Below are positions 8,535-17,881 of a stretch of DNA of 64,000 bases, in pieces. The translations under genes and the position numbers were made by a program. The stretch covers positions 2,530,129 to 2,594,128 of the forward strand of contig NZ_KE356561.1 in the NCBI RefSeq assembly GCF_000415985.1, written 5' to 3'. This DNA comes from Haloquadratum walsbyi J07HQW2 (lineage in GTDB: Archaea; Halobacteriota; Halobacteria; Halobacteriales; Haloferacaceae). Positions within the stretch are counted from its first letter, which is position 1, and every line of letters starts with the position of its first letter. The notes under the pieces were generated by a model, which made no database searches, was not told the DNA's origin, and was given only the letters and a program-made list of their open reading frames with translations.

Positions 8535-9200
8535 CCTTGAGCGACAGATAAAGTTGCTGTTCTCACATCGAAATGCGGCAACACCGGTCTGTGAGCATGC
8601 TATTCTGTAATCGCTGAGCGCTGAGCAAACAAATTTCGGTTTTACAAACAAGGTGGAGTTCCCATCGGCTCTTCGCCTTGTCGTAGACGGTCCTGATCTG
8701 TTGGAGGTTCTCGACGGTGACACCGGGACGAGTCCCGTACTCACAGAGGGTACACTCTACGTTTTCAGGTACTCCTTCTGATTCGTGCCTCTTGAGAGGT
8801 GGACATATTTAATCCTTAGTATGGTGTTTGAGGCTGCCGTAGTCAGGAACTTCGCCCATTTTATGCCAGATTTTCTGGAGTGGTAGTTGACGGGGTCATG
8901 AGACTACATCTTACGAGTCTTCAAGCGCTGTCTGAGAACATTCCAGAGTTTGTTCGCCGGTCACCGTGGCGGTCCAGCGGTTCCATGACCTGATTGTGAT
9001 CGAGGACTCCCGTCTGATGATGCGATGAACTTCTAGCATGCAAAATAATTGTAGAGCCACTAATACTCACCTCTATCATAAATAATCAGCTTAAAAACGT
9101 GGAATATCGGCTTGTGGTACTGACGATTGACTGTAGAGGAGTTGTCGGATTGATCCTGACGCTAACGTGTCGGGTGTTCTCTTTGATTTTGTATAATCTG
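8535..9200 (-). pseudogene. Decayed, internally deleted IS1341-type TnpB element (copy A)
   Basis: Read on the minus strand, 8760-8630 encodes YGTRPGVTVENLQQIRTVYD and KAKSRWELHLVCKTE. This aligns with the corresponding part of the remnants at 12597-14301 (TPGVTIENFEQVRAVYD) and 21822-23448. The left end is recognisable at 9144-9200: reversed, it reads like TATA-ACAAGGAGAA-hairpin-GAATCCGAC of the other copies. No right end is seen, and the catalytic C-terminal half is missing. The total is about 0.67 kb against 1.4-1.7 kb for the longer copies. Frame breaks are present. The remainder of the 8499-9483 spacer holds only AT-rich sequence. Confidence 0.72.
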
Positions 9201-9483
9201 TGACAGCACAGCGTATGAGTGTTAATATCTCTTATAATCGCTGTTTTTATTCTCCTATTCAATGAATCAATATGACGCAAACTTCCATGGTCCAATAGTT
9301 GGCGGCGACGAGCCTGTGAAACCATGTATGTGGTATTGATCTGAGACAGATTGATGCCAAAACAAGCGTGACGACATTAGTGCTTCTGTGGTATCATAAA
9401 TGATACTTCTTATGCTGAACAGTCCAGAGGTAATGCCGAAGTAACTGATATCATCTGGACTTACGTCGATATCGCCAGGACGC

Positions 9484-9633
9484 TTATGCAGCTCTTCGTT
9501 CTTTTGATTTCGGACGGAGGTTACTGTATCCGCATTTCCGACATTCACTTGCGCGCTGTGGATTACGCGCATTACAGCGCATACAAATTTGCTTTTCGAG
9601 CGTTCGTTTTATTGCAGCTTCATTCCTTGCCAT
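9484..9633 (-). CDS. rpl40e: 50S ribosomal protein L40e
   Basis: A 49-residue gene, easily overlooked because of its size. It starts [20 protein letters not shown] and continues [20 protein letters not shown], ending with a basic KSKERRAA tail. The CxxC...CxxC zinc-ribbon ligands are all present (CMRC and CRKC). This matches archaeal L40e over its whole length. It stands alone between the copy A remnant and the thioredoxin gene. The longer overlapping frame in this stretch (9267-9572, another frame of the same strand) is spurious. Confidence 0.95.
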   Translation of the reverse strand: MARNEAAIKRTLEKQICMRCNARNPQRASECRKCGYSNLRPKSKERRAA

Positions 9634-9746
9634 ATTGATTTTATTTTATACGTGTGTAAAACAGTTGCGAGGCGCTGACACGGGCTTTTCTGATCACCGA
9701 AAATGAAAATTGACACAGAAGCTAGAATGTAAAAAACCGACTACTC

Positions 9747-10010
9747 TCAGAGTGCTTGCTGGATCGCCGCCTCAATGTCCTCACGTTGAGTGACTCCAAT
9801 AAATCGATCAACAACACCATCGTCGTTTTCTACTACGACTGTTGGAAGTGACCGAACCTCATATTGATTGGCGATATCTTGTTCGTCATCAACATTTATT
9901 TTCTCAAATGCGACTTCCGTGTAATCAGCTTCGAGTTCATCGAGAATTGGATCCTGCGTTTTACATGGACCACACCAGTCAGCATAGAAATCAAGTAACT
10001 TGATACTCAT
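9747..10010 (-). CDS. trxA: Thioredoxin
   Basis: 87 residues from ATG MSIKLLDFYADWCGPC. The active site is WCGPC at about residues 12-16, followed by INVDDEQDIANQYEVRSLPT with the cis-proline (SLPTVVV) and a C-terminal helix. This is a short haloarchaeal thioredoxin, a cytosolic dithiol-disulfide reductase. A longer in-frame start at 10079 adds 23 non-conserved, Cys-rich residues and is unlikely. The upstream region contains two tiny overlapping reading frames (10128-10248). Confidence 0.95.
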   Translation of the reverse strand: MSIKLLDFYADWCGPCKTQDPILDELEADYTEVAFEKINVDDEQDIANQYEVRSLPTVVVENDDGVVDRFIGVTQREDIEAAIQQAL

Positions 10011-10355
10011 CGTATTCAGACAGCAGTAATCATGTATGTCAAATAAACGTTTCCACAGTATCAGTGTTCGAGAGTTCATCAGTTATTATTGACATTTAGC
10101 TAACGACTCGCATATATCACCAGAACTTCACAAGTGTATCCACTCGCCATCAGGGCCATCATAGATGGTCGACAGTAAATACCAATCAGGGGTGATTGAC
10201 ATAATCGAAAATCTCTCTACCAAGCGTGAGCGTGTACTTTCCATACATTTTAGACCCGTTAGACGGTGCTGTATTTGCTAGACTACATCGCACTATGTGA
10301 GTCCACTGTGTATCTTGCATAGACCTGAAGTCACCAGACCTACTGTATATATTAC
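10011..10355. other. 345-base spacer with two tiny overlapping minus-strand frames
   Basis: This spacer has no gene of normal size. On the minus strand, ATG at 10248 opens a 20-codon frame (MYGKYTLTLGREIFDYVNHP) that overlaps a 24-codon frame from ATG at 10202 (MSITPDWYLLSTIYDGPDGE then WIHL). Joined by a frameshift they would read as about 40 residues of ordinary protein composition. They could be a relic gene or coincidence. Confidence 0.3.
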
Positions 10356-11018
10356 ATGGGTAAAGACACGATGCGAGACCGCGTATGGAGAACAGTGCAT
10401 CAATTCAAAAATGGTGATATTAAGCGCGTTGTTGAACCGGTGCGTGAGCAGACTATTGATGGATTCACCAAGCGTGAGGTGGATAACGCCGTTGATGCTT
10501 CAACCCGGACAGTACATGACGTGTTGAAGACAATGGTCCAATACGGTATTCTCACTGAGACAAATCAACGTGTGAGAGTACCCAAAAGCGATGGCAGTAC
10601 TGCTATCCATGGGACAGTAATTTACAGCGTTGAGTCACCCAAACAACCTAATTCAGCGGATAAAACCACTAGTATCGAGACACAGACAGATGACACGGGT
10701 GATACCGCTGAATACAATTCGAATGACATTGAAAGCACATACACCTGTAACGTGTGTGGTGATGGATTTGAGGATAAACACGCACTGACGGAGCATGTGA
10801 AAAATAGTGATAATCACCCTCGGGTGAGCCAGATGGACTCATGCCCGAAGTGTGGAAATGAACAGATACTCGAAGTAAAACGAATAGATGATAACAGCCC
10901 CAATAATAATGAAACGGTCCTCATGGTTGATCATAAGACCGAAATGACAGAAATGGCTGGTGTGAAAACATTAGATATAACGAATTATTGTCTCGTGAGA
11001 GGCGATTATGAGGCATAA
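10356..11018 (+). CDS. HTH and zinc-finger protein of unknown function
   Basis: 220 residues. Residues 5-80 look like a winged-helix domain (VWRTVHQFKNGDIKRVVEPV, then FTKREVDNAVDASTRTVHDV followed by LKTMVQYGILTE). A hydrophilic linker follows, then a C2H2-like finger (YTCNVCGDGFEDKHALTEHV with a distal His in KNSDNH), and a CPKCG half-ribbon with a strand-rich C-terminus. This suggests a DNA-binding regulator, but no target is evident. I do not recognise a named family. It is monocistronic, with about 220 bases before the thioesterase gene. Confidence 0.78.
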   Translation: MGKDTMRDRVWRTVHQFKNGDIKRVVEPVREQTIDGFTKREVDNAVDASTRTVHDVLKTMVQYGILTETNQRVRVPKSDGSTAIHGTVIYSVESPKQPNSADKTTSIETQTDDTGDTAEYNSNDIESTYTCNVCGDGFEDKHALTEHVKNSDNHPRVSQMDSCPKCGNEQILEVKRIDDNSPNNNETVLMVDHKTEMTEMAGVKTLDITNYCLVRGDYEA

Positions 11019-11237
11019 AATATAGCATGGACTGAACGACTGGATCCATACTACACCTACCGATAATTAAAATAAGTATTTCTACCAATTTGGGCTATCT
11101 AACGGTATTTGATTAGAACATCACCCGATAACACACCATATCGTTTCTTTATTTGAAATGGTTATTACACATGAAGAATGGCACTTACTGAATAATATCA
11201 TCCCTAAATTCATTATTCTCAACCCATTTGATAATAC

Positions 11238-11678
11238 GTGGCAGTTTCAGTGCTTGATTCATACGTAGAGTCGACAGAGCGAATTCAACCGGACCAGGCA
11301 AACAACGATGGAAACGTCCACGGTGGGGAGACAGTACGATTGATGGATGAATTGGCAGCAACTGCGGCGATGACTGTTGCGGGGACCACCTGTGTCACAG
11401 CACACATCGGAAGCGTGGATTTCCAGAATCCAATCCCCGTTGGTTATGTCGCGAAACTTTCAGCATACGTATACGAAACCGGTACAAGAAGTATTGGGGT
11501 TCGAGTCACTGTCGAAAGTCGTAATCCACGCGATTCAGAAGTTATCCCAGCGACGTCAGCATGTTTCACGATGGTTGCTGTCAACGAGGATGAAGATGAA
11601 AGCGATTCCGTTGCACTCCCATCAGTTGTTCCACAGACTGACCGCGGTGAGCAACTTGTCAAAACCGTTCCCTGTTAA
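11238..11678 (+). CDS. Acyl-CoA thioesterase (hotdog fold)
   Basis: 146 residues with a GTG start. The core QANNDGNVHGGETVRLMDEL has the N-x-x-G-x-x-x-G-G pattern of BFIT/YciA hotdog thioesterases. VTAHIGSVDFQNPIPVGYVA and the following hydrophobic strand (LSAYVYETGTRSIGVRVTVE) complete the fold. The acidic linker and short tail after FTMVAV are typical of haloarchaeal members. It hydrolyses acyl-CoA; the natural substrate is unknown. No operon partners are adjacent. Confidence 0.92.
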   Translation: MAVSVLDSYVESTERIQPDQANNDGNVHGGETVRLMDELAATAAMTVAGTTCVTAHIGSVDFQNPIPVGYVAKLSAYVYETGTRSIGVRVTVESRNPRDSEVIPATSACFTMVAVNEDEDESDSVALPSVVPQTDRGEQLVKTVPC

Positions 11679-12287
11679 ATAGTCAGTTATGTATACGGTA
11701 TTGACAATGTATTGATGCTGGTAATAGCAATTACTTCCACATATTGCATATCAATATGACGATCACAGTATCTTAGAATTCTCAATAGATCTCTTTCGAA
11801 AACACGAACATGGGATCATTCCGAAGCCTCTCTTTATTAAGCATGAGCTTCACCTTACTAATCTCATTAATATCTCTACTGACTCAATTCGCTATCATCG
11901 ATAATTTAGTTCACAATGATAGACAGAATATGGACTAGCACTGATAATTTTTGAACGTTATTTTATTAATGTATTAATCTTATGAGTTGTCCTGTGTGAT
12001 GCTGAGGCTTCGTAATGAACGCTTATCATCTTTAGAACAAACACGCTTTTACTACCCTGAGTCTGACAACAAATACTAGCATTGTATATGAAACATGAGT
12101 AAGCAACGAAATTCAGCACGTATCTGTCATCTGGAGGCTTAGAGATTGACAAGAGCGTTACTCTGAAATCGTGAAACCAAACATCATTGCAAAACAATAC
12201 TAAGAACAAAATCAAGAATTTGTCATTGAAATCCGGGAGATATAGTAAGTCGAAACATTTAGACACTGAAACAGCGTATCATTACAT
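11679..12287. other. 609-base AT-rich spacer upstream of the Sec61-beta gene
   Basis: No convincing gene. A 42-codon frame at 11810-11938 (+) begins MGSFRSLSLLSMSFTLLISL and is strongly hydrophobic. It could be a single-span small protein, but AT-rich spacers produce such frames by chance. Several long AT tracts occur between 11680 and 11960. Confidence 0.4.
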
Positions 12288-12452
12288 ATGAGCAGTGGCC
12301 AGAATTCTGGAGGATTGATGTCCAGTGCGGGTCTTGTACGATATTTTGACGCTGAAGATCGAAATTCAATACGGATTGATCCAAAGACAGTCGTTGCATT
12401 TGGTGTGCTCTTTGGTGTGGGCGTTCTCGTGCTGAATGCGCTTGCAATCTAA
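12288..12452 (+). CDS. secG: Preprotein translocase subunit Sec61-beta (SecG)
   Basis: A 54-residue gene that is easy to miss. [20 protein letters not shown] is the soluble N-terminus with the archaeal G-L-M-S-S-A-G-L-x-R-(Y/F)-(F/Y) motif. [14 protein letters not shown] leads into a single transmembrane helix ([18 protein letters not shown]). This matches archaeal Sec61-beta over its whole length; with SecY and SecE it forms the membrane translocon. It is monocistronic. About 145 bases downstream begins the left end of a TnpB remnant. Confidence 0.96.
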   Translation: MSSGQNSGGLMSSAGLVRYFDAEDRNSIRIDPKTVVAFGVLFGVGVLVLNALAI

Positions 12453-12596
12453 AGATCTACACAGTATATCTGAATGCCACAGCAAATATTAGATTCGTAC
12501 AACTACATTCTGAGTGCCACTACGACCCGTGGTTACGAAATTGCCGCTGAAATTCTCTAGTTAGTACAACGCTGATGAGAACATTTCTTACTCAGT

Positions 12597-14301
12597 TATA
12601 GAATACAAGGAGAAAACCCGCGTCTTCAGGCGCCGGCTGAATCCGACCACTCTACTCTGACACACCCGACTCTCAGTCTCAGTAGCAGGCTTGGATATTC
12701 TATCACTCTCACTCTCGGTCCCAATCACACACGGTTAGCTATGCTACAACTCTAACACGTTATAGAGCGTTCCATGATGCACATCCACCGCACCCATCAA
12801 GCGACAATCCTCAGCCACGGTCACGTAGAAGAGTTGCTTGACTGGCATGGGTGGTCAGCCAGCAAGAGCAAACTCCGGACCGTTCTCAGACGAGACTATA
12901 CTCCGTCTGAAAGCCCGTGAGACGTCGTCTGACGTGGTGATGTCGCTAACTACTATTCCCGCAAAGTATGGATGACACGGGTGAAATACCCAATCACGGA
13001 GAACTGAAAACTAAGTTGAAGACTCATCAAACACACAAGGCAACCGACTGCACAGTCAGTCCAGTCAGCGCGTTCTGGAGGAACTCGCTGAAGTCTTCAA
13101 CTCGTTGTATGGTTCCAACGACCAGCGAGACAATCCACTCAGCTACCGCAAGAAAAACTACTCCGACCACCAGGACAGGGTCGTCGGGTTCACGAAGAAC
13201 ACCCACGGAGCACCGTGACGCGGAAGCAGAATGGCGTCCGCCACGATAAAAAAACCAATCGGGTTCGCCTCTCACGAGGTCGCAGTCACAAGGAGTCCCC
13301 CCGAGCGAGAGAGTACGTTCTCGTTGAGTACGAAACCACGCCCGGCGTCACCATCGAAAATTTCGAACAGGTTCGCGCCGTCTACGACACCTCCAACTCA
13401 AAACGGCAGTGGGAGCTCCACTTCGTTTGTAAAGACGACATTGAGACTCCTGACGCTCCTGGCACCGAGACGACAGGTATCGTATCGACCCCGGTATCTG
13501 TCACTTCGCGGCAGTTTTGTACAGTACCGAGGATGCCAACTCGACCTCTATCCCGGCAACCAGCTGACACAAGACGAGCACTGCTACTACTTCCCATCAG
13601 AAATCGCTATCTGTGACGACAGCAGTAGCGAAGAAGCTACTATCCTTCACAACAAGTGGTCGGAGCGCCGCAGTCATTTCTTCCACAGTCTCGCGACACA
13701 CATCGTTGAGACGTGTATCGAGCGGGGTGTTGGTCGCATTCACATCGGTGAGTTGGAGGGTGAGGGTGTCCGTGAGGACGAGAACGGCACAACGGTGAGT
13801 CAAAGAATTAGGACACACACGGCAATCTTGACCTACACGGACACGAGTGGGCGTTCGACCGCTTCACCTCGATTCTCGGATACAACATAAGGCGAAAGTC
13901 GAAGATATTCAGCTCGGAGAAGTGTCCGAGCGCAACACAAGCAAGACATGACGTGTTGCGTGCGTGGGAGAGAAGACGAAAGTCAACGTATTGAACGCGG
14001 TCTGTATGTCTGCGAGGAGTGTGATGCGGCGTTCAACGCTGACGTGAACGTGAAGGTGAATAGGGCGGAGAACATCCGCCTCGACATCACCGAGCAAAAT
14101 AACTCCGAGTCTGTCCCCGATTCGGGTGGAGAGAGGAGTCCCGGCTCGGCTGGTTGGCACAGCCAGGAGTCTACTTGTACGAGTTGTCCAGGAGATTCCA
14201 ACTGCAGGATCAAGTGGTAGACTGCAAATCGGAATCTCCCGATCCAGCGGGGCGCAGCGGTGCCGTGTGATTCCGGCGCCTGCAGGTGCGAGAGGATGTC
14301 A
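12597..14301 (+). pseudogene. Decayed IS1341-type TnpB element (copy B)
   Basis: The left end is TATAGAATACAAGGAGAA plus hairpin plus GAATCCGAC (12597-12645). The right end is GATTCC plus hairpin plus GAGGATGTCA (14269-14301). Between them TnpB can be followed only by jumping frames: TPGVTIENFEQVRAVYD near 13340, CHFAAVLYSTEDAN near 13500, KWSERRSHFFHSLATHIVET near 13660, and a zinc-ribbon/RuvC tail with ECDAAFNADVN and GAENIR-like residues near 14010-14080. The position of the first RuvC aspartate (normally GVDLGI) reads as TPVS here. Many frameshifts make it non-functional. No TnpA gene is present. The GC is visibly higher than in the flanks. It is closely related to copy C. Confidence 0.85.
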
Positions 14302-14452
14302 GATATCATCGCATTGTATTTATTCATTATCTGAGTCCTGTCCGATACCATCGTTAACATTTATATGATAACTATAGTGAAAATATCACTACCTGCAGAG
14401 CGATACTCGGTTGAACGGACATCTTTTGTCATTGTGCATCTATCGTATATGT

Positions 14453-15070
14453 ATGATTCAAGCTGGTGTTGTTGCAGTACAGGGTGATGTCTCTGAGCAT
14501 GCTGCGGGTATCCGTCGTGCTGGGGAGTCTCATAATGTATCTGTTGAGATTGTTGAGATCAGACAATCTGGTGTTGTTCCTGACTGCGATGTCCTCTTGC
14601 TTCCTGGTGGTGAGTCAACGGCTATTTCACGATTATTAGATCGAGAGGGAATTGATACTGAAATTCAGTCTCATGTTGAAGCTGGAAAGCCGGTTCTTGC
14701 GACATGTGCTGGATTAATCGTTGCTGCCCGCGACGCGAAGGATGACCGTGTTGATACGCTTGATATCATTGATGTCACGGTTGATAGAAATGCATTCGGT
14801 CGACAGATCGATAGCTTTGAAGCACCACTTAATATCGAAGGTCTTGATGAGCCATTCCCAGCTGTGTTTATTCGTGCGCCGGTTGTCGATGCTGTTGGTG
14901 AGGATACGACGGTGCTTGCACGCTGGGATAATCATCCTGTTGCCGTCCAAGATGGTTCGGTCATTGCAACCGCATTTCACCCAGAATTGACACCAGACAG
15001 TCGCATCCATGATCTTGCATTTTTTGCGAATAAAAACAGTAAAATCAACCAAGCGACATCACCCGATTAA
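14453..15070 (+). CDS. pdxT: Pyridoxal 5'-phosphate synthase glutaminase subunit PdxT
   Basis: 205 residues from ATG MIQAGVVAVQGDVSEHAAGI; a start 42 bases earlier adds non-conserved residues. The glutaminase motifs are LLLPGGESTAISRLL, the nucleophile Cys in LATCAGLIVAARD, and the His-x-Glu pair in ATAFHPELTPD. It hydrolyses glutamine and channels ammonia to PdxS for vitamin B6 synthesis. PdxS is not adjacent. The gene lies about 150 bases past the right end of the copy B remnant. Confidence 0.96.
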   Translation: MIQAGVVAVQGDVSEHAAGIRRAGESHNVSVEIVEIRQSGVVPDCDVLLLPGGESTAISRLLDREGIDTEIQSHVEAGKPVLATCAGLIVAARDAKDDRVDTLDIIDVTVDRNAFGRQIDSFEAPLNIEGLDEPFPAVFIRAPVVDAVGEDTTVLARWDNHPVAVQDGSVIATAFHPELTPDSRIHDLAFFANKNSKINQATSPD

Positions 15071-15262
15071 TCAATTACATATCTGTAACTGAGCAGTATG
15101 TCTGTCTCTTCCAACGTCCTCTGAGCGAATATATCCAGATATGACCGTAATATACTAATTAAAATGCTCAAGTTGAGATAGCCGCTAACCAGTAGCTATT
15201 GAATATTCATGAGTTGCATAACATATCGGATGACTCTTTTCACCTGATACGGACAATAAGCT

Positions 15263-15565
15263 ATGACTGATGATGAACTACCAGACGCGGTGTTTAATGA
15301 CCTTTTTTCGACCATTGAGTCTCGACGAGAAACGTTGCCAGATGATTCATACACGACATCGCTTTTGACTCATGATAAGGGAGAGAACGCCGCACTTGAA
15401 AAATTAGGTGAGGAGGCGACTGAAACAATCCTTGCAGCGAAGGACGGTGACTCAGCAGCGATCCAGGCTGAAAGTGCAGATCTTATCTATCATCTTTTTG
15501 TTGTACTTGCCATGGAGGAGATAACGCTTGATGATCTCCGTGAGGAACTTTTAGATCGGTCTTAA
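15263..15565 (+). CDS. hisE: Phosphoribosyl-ATP pyrophosphatase
   Basis: 100 residues. HDKGENAALEKLGEEATETI and ESADLIYHLFVVLAMEEITL are the MazG-like HisE helices with the metal-binding E-E and E-x-x-D residues. This is the second step of histidine synthesis (PR-ATP to PR-AMP). The family also includes HisI fusions, but this one is free-standing, as usual in haloarchaea. It follows pdxT with a 192-base spacer and probably has its own promoter. Confidence 0.96.
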   Translation: MTDDELPDAVFNDLFSTIESRRETLPDDSYTTSLLTHDKGENAALEKLGEEATETILAAKDGDSAAIQAESADLIYHLFVVLAMEEITLDDLREELLDRS

Positions 15566-15675
15566 TATTATGTAATACTATCATTTCAACATTATTTAAC
15601 GCCATCTCCGTTTTTGAGAACCGGTCTATAGTGACGACAGATGATCAACATAGGCACCTTTGGGTTACAATAGTG

Positions 15676-16344
15676 TTAATCGAACGTTACACCAAGGTCA
15701 TGAAGACCTTCATTCTGCTGTGCGACCGTGATCAAAAGTGGGGTCAATGACTCGACCTCAGCAGCATTTGCAACACCTCCAGCATCAAGCGCCCGAAGAC
15801 CATTGATATCTTCAGCGAGGTCAGCGACTGTTTCCTTTGCTGCTGTATCATCGCCTAATAGTAATGTATCAATACCAAGATCCGCATCAAGATTCGCAAG
15901 CCGCCCTGCTGCAAGATTGTGGAACGCGCCAACAATAGGGACTGAATCAGGTGCGGAATCGGCGACAAGTGCCGTGACGCTTCCTGCACTTGGTGGATGA
16001 TAATGAAAACCATCCTCATCGCGTTTTACTCCTGCTGCTGGAGTAACAATGATATCATCTGATGACAGTCCGTCTTCGGCGACAGCAATCGTATCTGCGA
16101 CGTGATACGGGGGAACACACAAGAAAACAATCTTTCCGCGATCAGCTGCCATTCCATTCTCAAACCCCGTGATCTTTGTATCAACACCCCGTGAGTCTAG
16201 CTCGTCAGTATATCTCTCTGCCGCATCATGTGCCTTGTCAGGATCACGAGAGCCAATTACAACATCATGATTCGTATGAAACCCAAAACGAAGTGCAAGA
16301 CCTTCACCAATGTCGCCAGTTCCGCCAAGTAATGCGAGACGCAT
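15676..16344 (-). CDS. npdG: F420H2:NADP+ oxidoreductase (NADPH-dependent F420 reductase)
   Basis: 222 residues. The N-terminal MRLALLGGTGDIGEGLALRF is the Rossmann motif, followed by VIGSRDPDKA, which selects NADP. The middle block VFLCVPPYHVADTI and the later VPIVGAFHNLAAGRLANLDA are typical of Fno. It moves hydride between F420 and NADP(H) in the cytosol. It converges with hisE and lies downstream of the photolyase gene on the same strand, 146 bases away. Confidence 0.95.
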   Translation of the reverse strand: MRLALLGGTGDIGEGLALRFGFHTNHDVVIGSRDPDKAHDAAERYTDELDSRGVDTKITGFENGMAADRGKIVFLCVPPYHVADTIAVAEDGLSSDDIIVTPAAGVKRDEDGFHYHPPSAGSVTALVADSAPDSVPIVGAFHNLAAGRLANLDADLGIDTLLLGDDTAAKETVADLAEDINGLRALDAGGVANAAEVESLTPLLITVAQQNEGLHDLGVTFD

Positions 16345-16489
16345 ACATATACTGCGGTCGGAACTCTAAAAACCATTGTGTGACCGGGGAGGACTGCCGC
16401 CGTTACAGTTTCTCTGCGTTAGCGAGGCAATCAGATTGATTTTGGAAGAACTACCACTTGCGACTGCCTGTTATCTATTCTTATCTAGA

Positions 16490-17881
16490 TCATCGTTTTC
16501 CGAGCGCTTTTTCGAACGTCTGTTGCGCACGCTCGTATCCCTCATTTCTTCCAACAATTGGGTCGGGATAGTCTGGAGCAAATTGTGCACGGTCACCGGG
16601 TGACAGTGTTGGCCACTCAATGATTTTCTCCGTCGGTGCATCACTCAATTCGGGAACATACTCGCGAACAAAGTTTGCTCCATCATCGTATTTTGATAGC
16701 TGACTTACAGGATCAAAGATTCGGACATCAACGGAATCGGTACCAGTTGATGCAATCCACTGCCAACTCCCATGATTTGAAGCATAATCATGATCGATGA
16801 GTTGCTTGGTAAAGTATCGTGCACCGCGACGCCAGTCAACAAGAAGATGCTTTGTTAAGAAACTCGCCACCACTTGTCGGGGACGGTTGTGAATGTAGCC
16901 CTCACGATTGAGTTGTCGCATACCAGCATCAACAAGGGGGTAGCCGGTCCTTCCCATAGCCCATGATTTAAACGCTTCATCATCATCGCGCCATTGTATT
17001 TCGTTTGGAATCGACTTATAATTTGAGACCGCGAGACTCGGATTATGATATAGCAGATGGTAATTCTGTTCGCGCCAAGAGAGTTCATATCTATACTTAT
17101 CGACATTACGTCGCTCATTCCCATGTACAGCCTCATACACTGAAGTTGCAGCATCCCACACTTCACGAATACCAATCATTCCCCCAGAGAGATATGGTGA
17201 CATTCGTGAGACTGCTGTTGTTGGTTCCTCAGCAGCCTCTGCAAGATCATCGCGTGTATCATTATAATCATAAATACCTCTATCACAGAACCGATCAAGG
17301 CGTTCTCGCGCACCCTCGTACCCAGCAGGTGGAAGATCAATCTCGACTGTTGGAACAGGGACCGTCTTTTTATCACTGATCTTAACCAGCGTTTCAGCTC
17401 CTGGTGGGTCATATGCTGACCGTTTTGGCACATCCTCCCAATCATTGTGGAACTGACTATGATTTGGATATGATGTATCAAGTCGGCCAGGGTCGACAAG
17501 CACATGATCTGTTCGCAGATCAAATTCAATCCCGGATTCATCGAGCTTACTCGCGACGCGCTCACGCCGAGACTGTCGCCCCGGTCGGTAGTGTTCATTA
17601 CAGTGTACACCATCAACGTCGTACTCTTCAGCTAACGTCGGAATGATATCGCCTGGGTCGCCAGCACGAACTATAAGATCACTTCCACGCTCACGATATG
17701 CCTCCTTGAGCTGACGGACTGCACGCATCCAGAATGTCTGCTGTCGCGTCCCAATCGCGCCAAATAAATCTGAGTCATATACATACACCGGTAAAACTGA
17801 TCCAGCGTCGGCTCGTGCTGCGGCGGCTAATCCAGCGTTATCTCGGAGCCGAGGATCACGTCGATGCCAAAATAAACGCAT
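16490..17881 (-). CDS. phr2: Deoxyribodipyrimidine photolyase (cryptochrome/photolyase family)
   Basis: 463 residues. The N-terminal Rossmann antenna domain starts MRLFWHRRDPRLRDNAGLAA. The FAD domain carries LSWREQNYHLLYHNP, GRTGYPLVDAGMRQLNREGY, HNRPRQVVASFLTKHLLVDW and SNHGSWQWIASTGTDS. These blocks are those of class I CPD photolyases, which repair UV pyrimidine dimers with blue light, essential in sunlit brines. A cryptochrome-like role cannot be excluded from sequence alone. The end (RAQQTFEKALGKR) is intact. Confidence 0.95.
   Translation of the reverse strand: MRLFWHRRDPRLRDNAGLAAAARADAGSVLPVYVYDSDLFGAIGTRQQTFWMRAVRQLKEAYRERGSDLIVRAGDPGDIIPTLAEEYDVDGVHCNEHYRPGRQSRRERVASKLDESGIEFDLRTDHVLVDPGRLDTSYPNHSQFHNDWEDVPKRSAYDPPGAETLVKISDKKTVPVPTVEIDLPPAGYEGARERLDRFCDRGIYDYNDTRDDLAEAAEEPTTAVSRMSPYLSGGMIGIREVWDAATSVYEAVHGNERRNVDKYRYELSWREQNYHLLYHNPSLAVSNYKSIPNEIQWRDDDEAFKSWAMGRTGYPLVDAGMRQLNREGYIHNRPRQVVASFLTKHLLVDWRRGARYFTKQLIDHDYASNHGSWQWIASTGTDSVDVRIFDPVSQLSKYDDGANFVREYVPELSDAPTEKIIEWPTLSPGDRAQFAPDYPDPIVGRNEGYERAQQTFEKALGKR

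Noticed and set aside
9267-9572. A 101-codon minus-strand frame
   Set aside because: It overlaps the certain L40e gene in another frame and has no family features.
13027-13275. Minus-strand frames across copies B and C (also 22206-22442) with a hydrophobic stretch
   Set aside because: They are antisense shadows of TnpB coding sequence, present in both copies because the DNA is similar.
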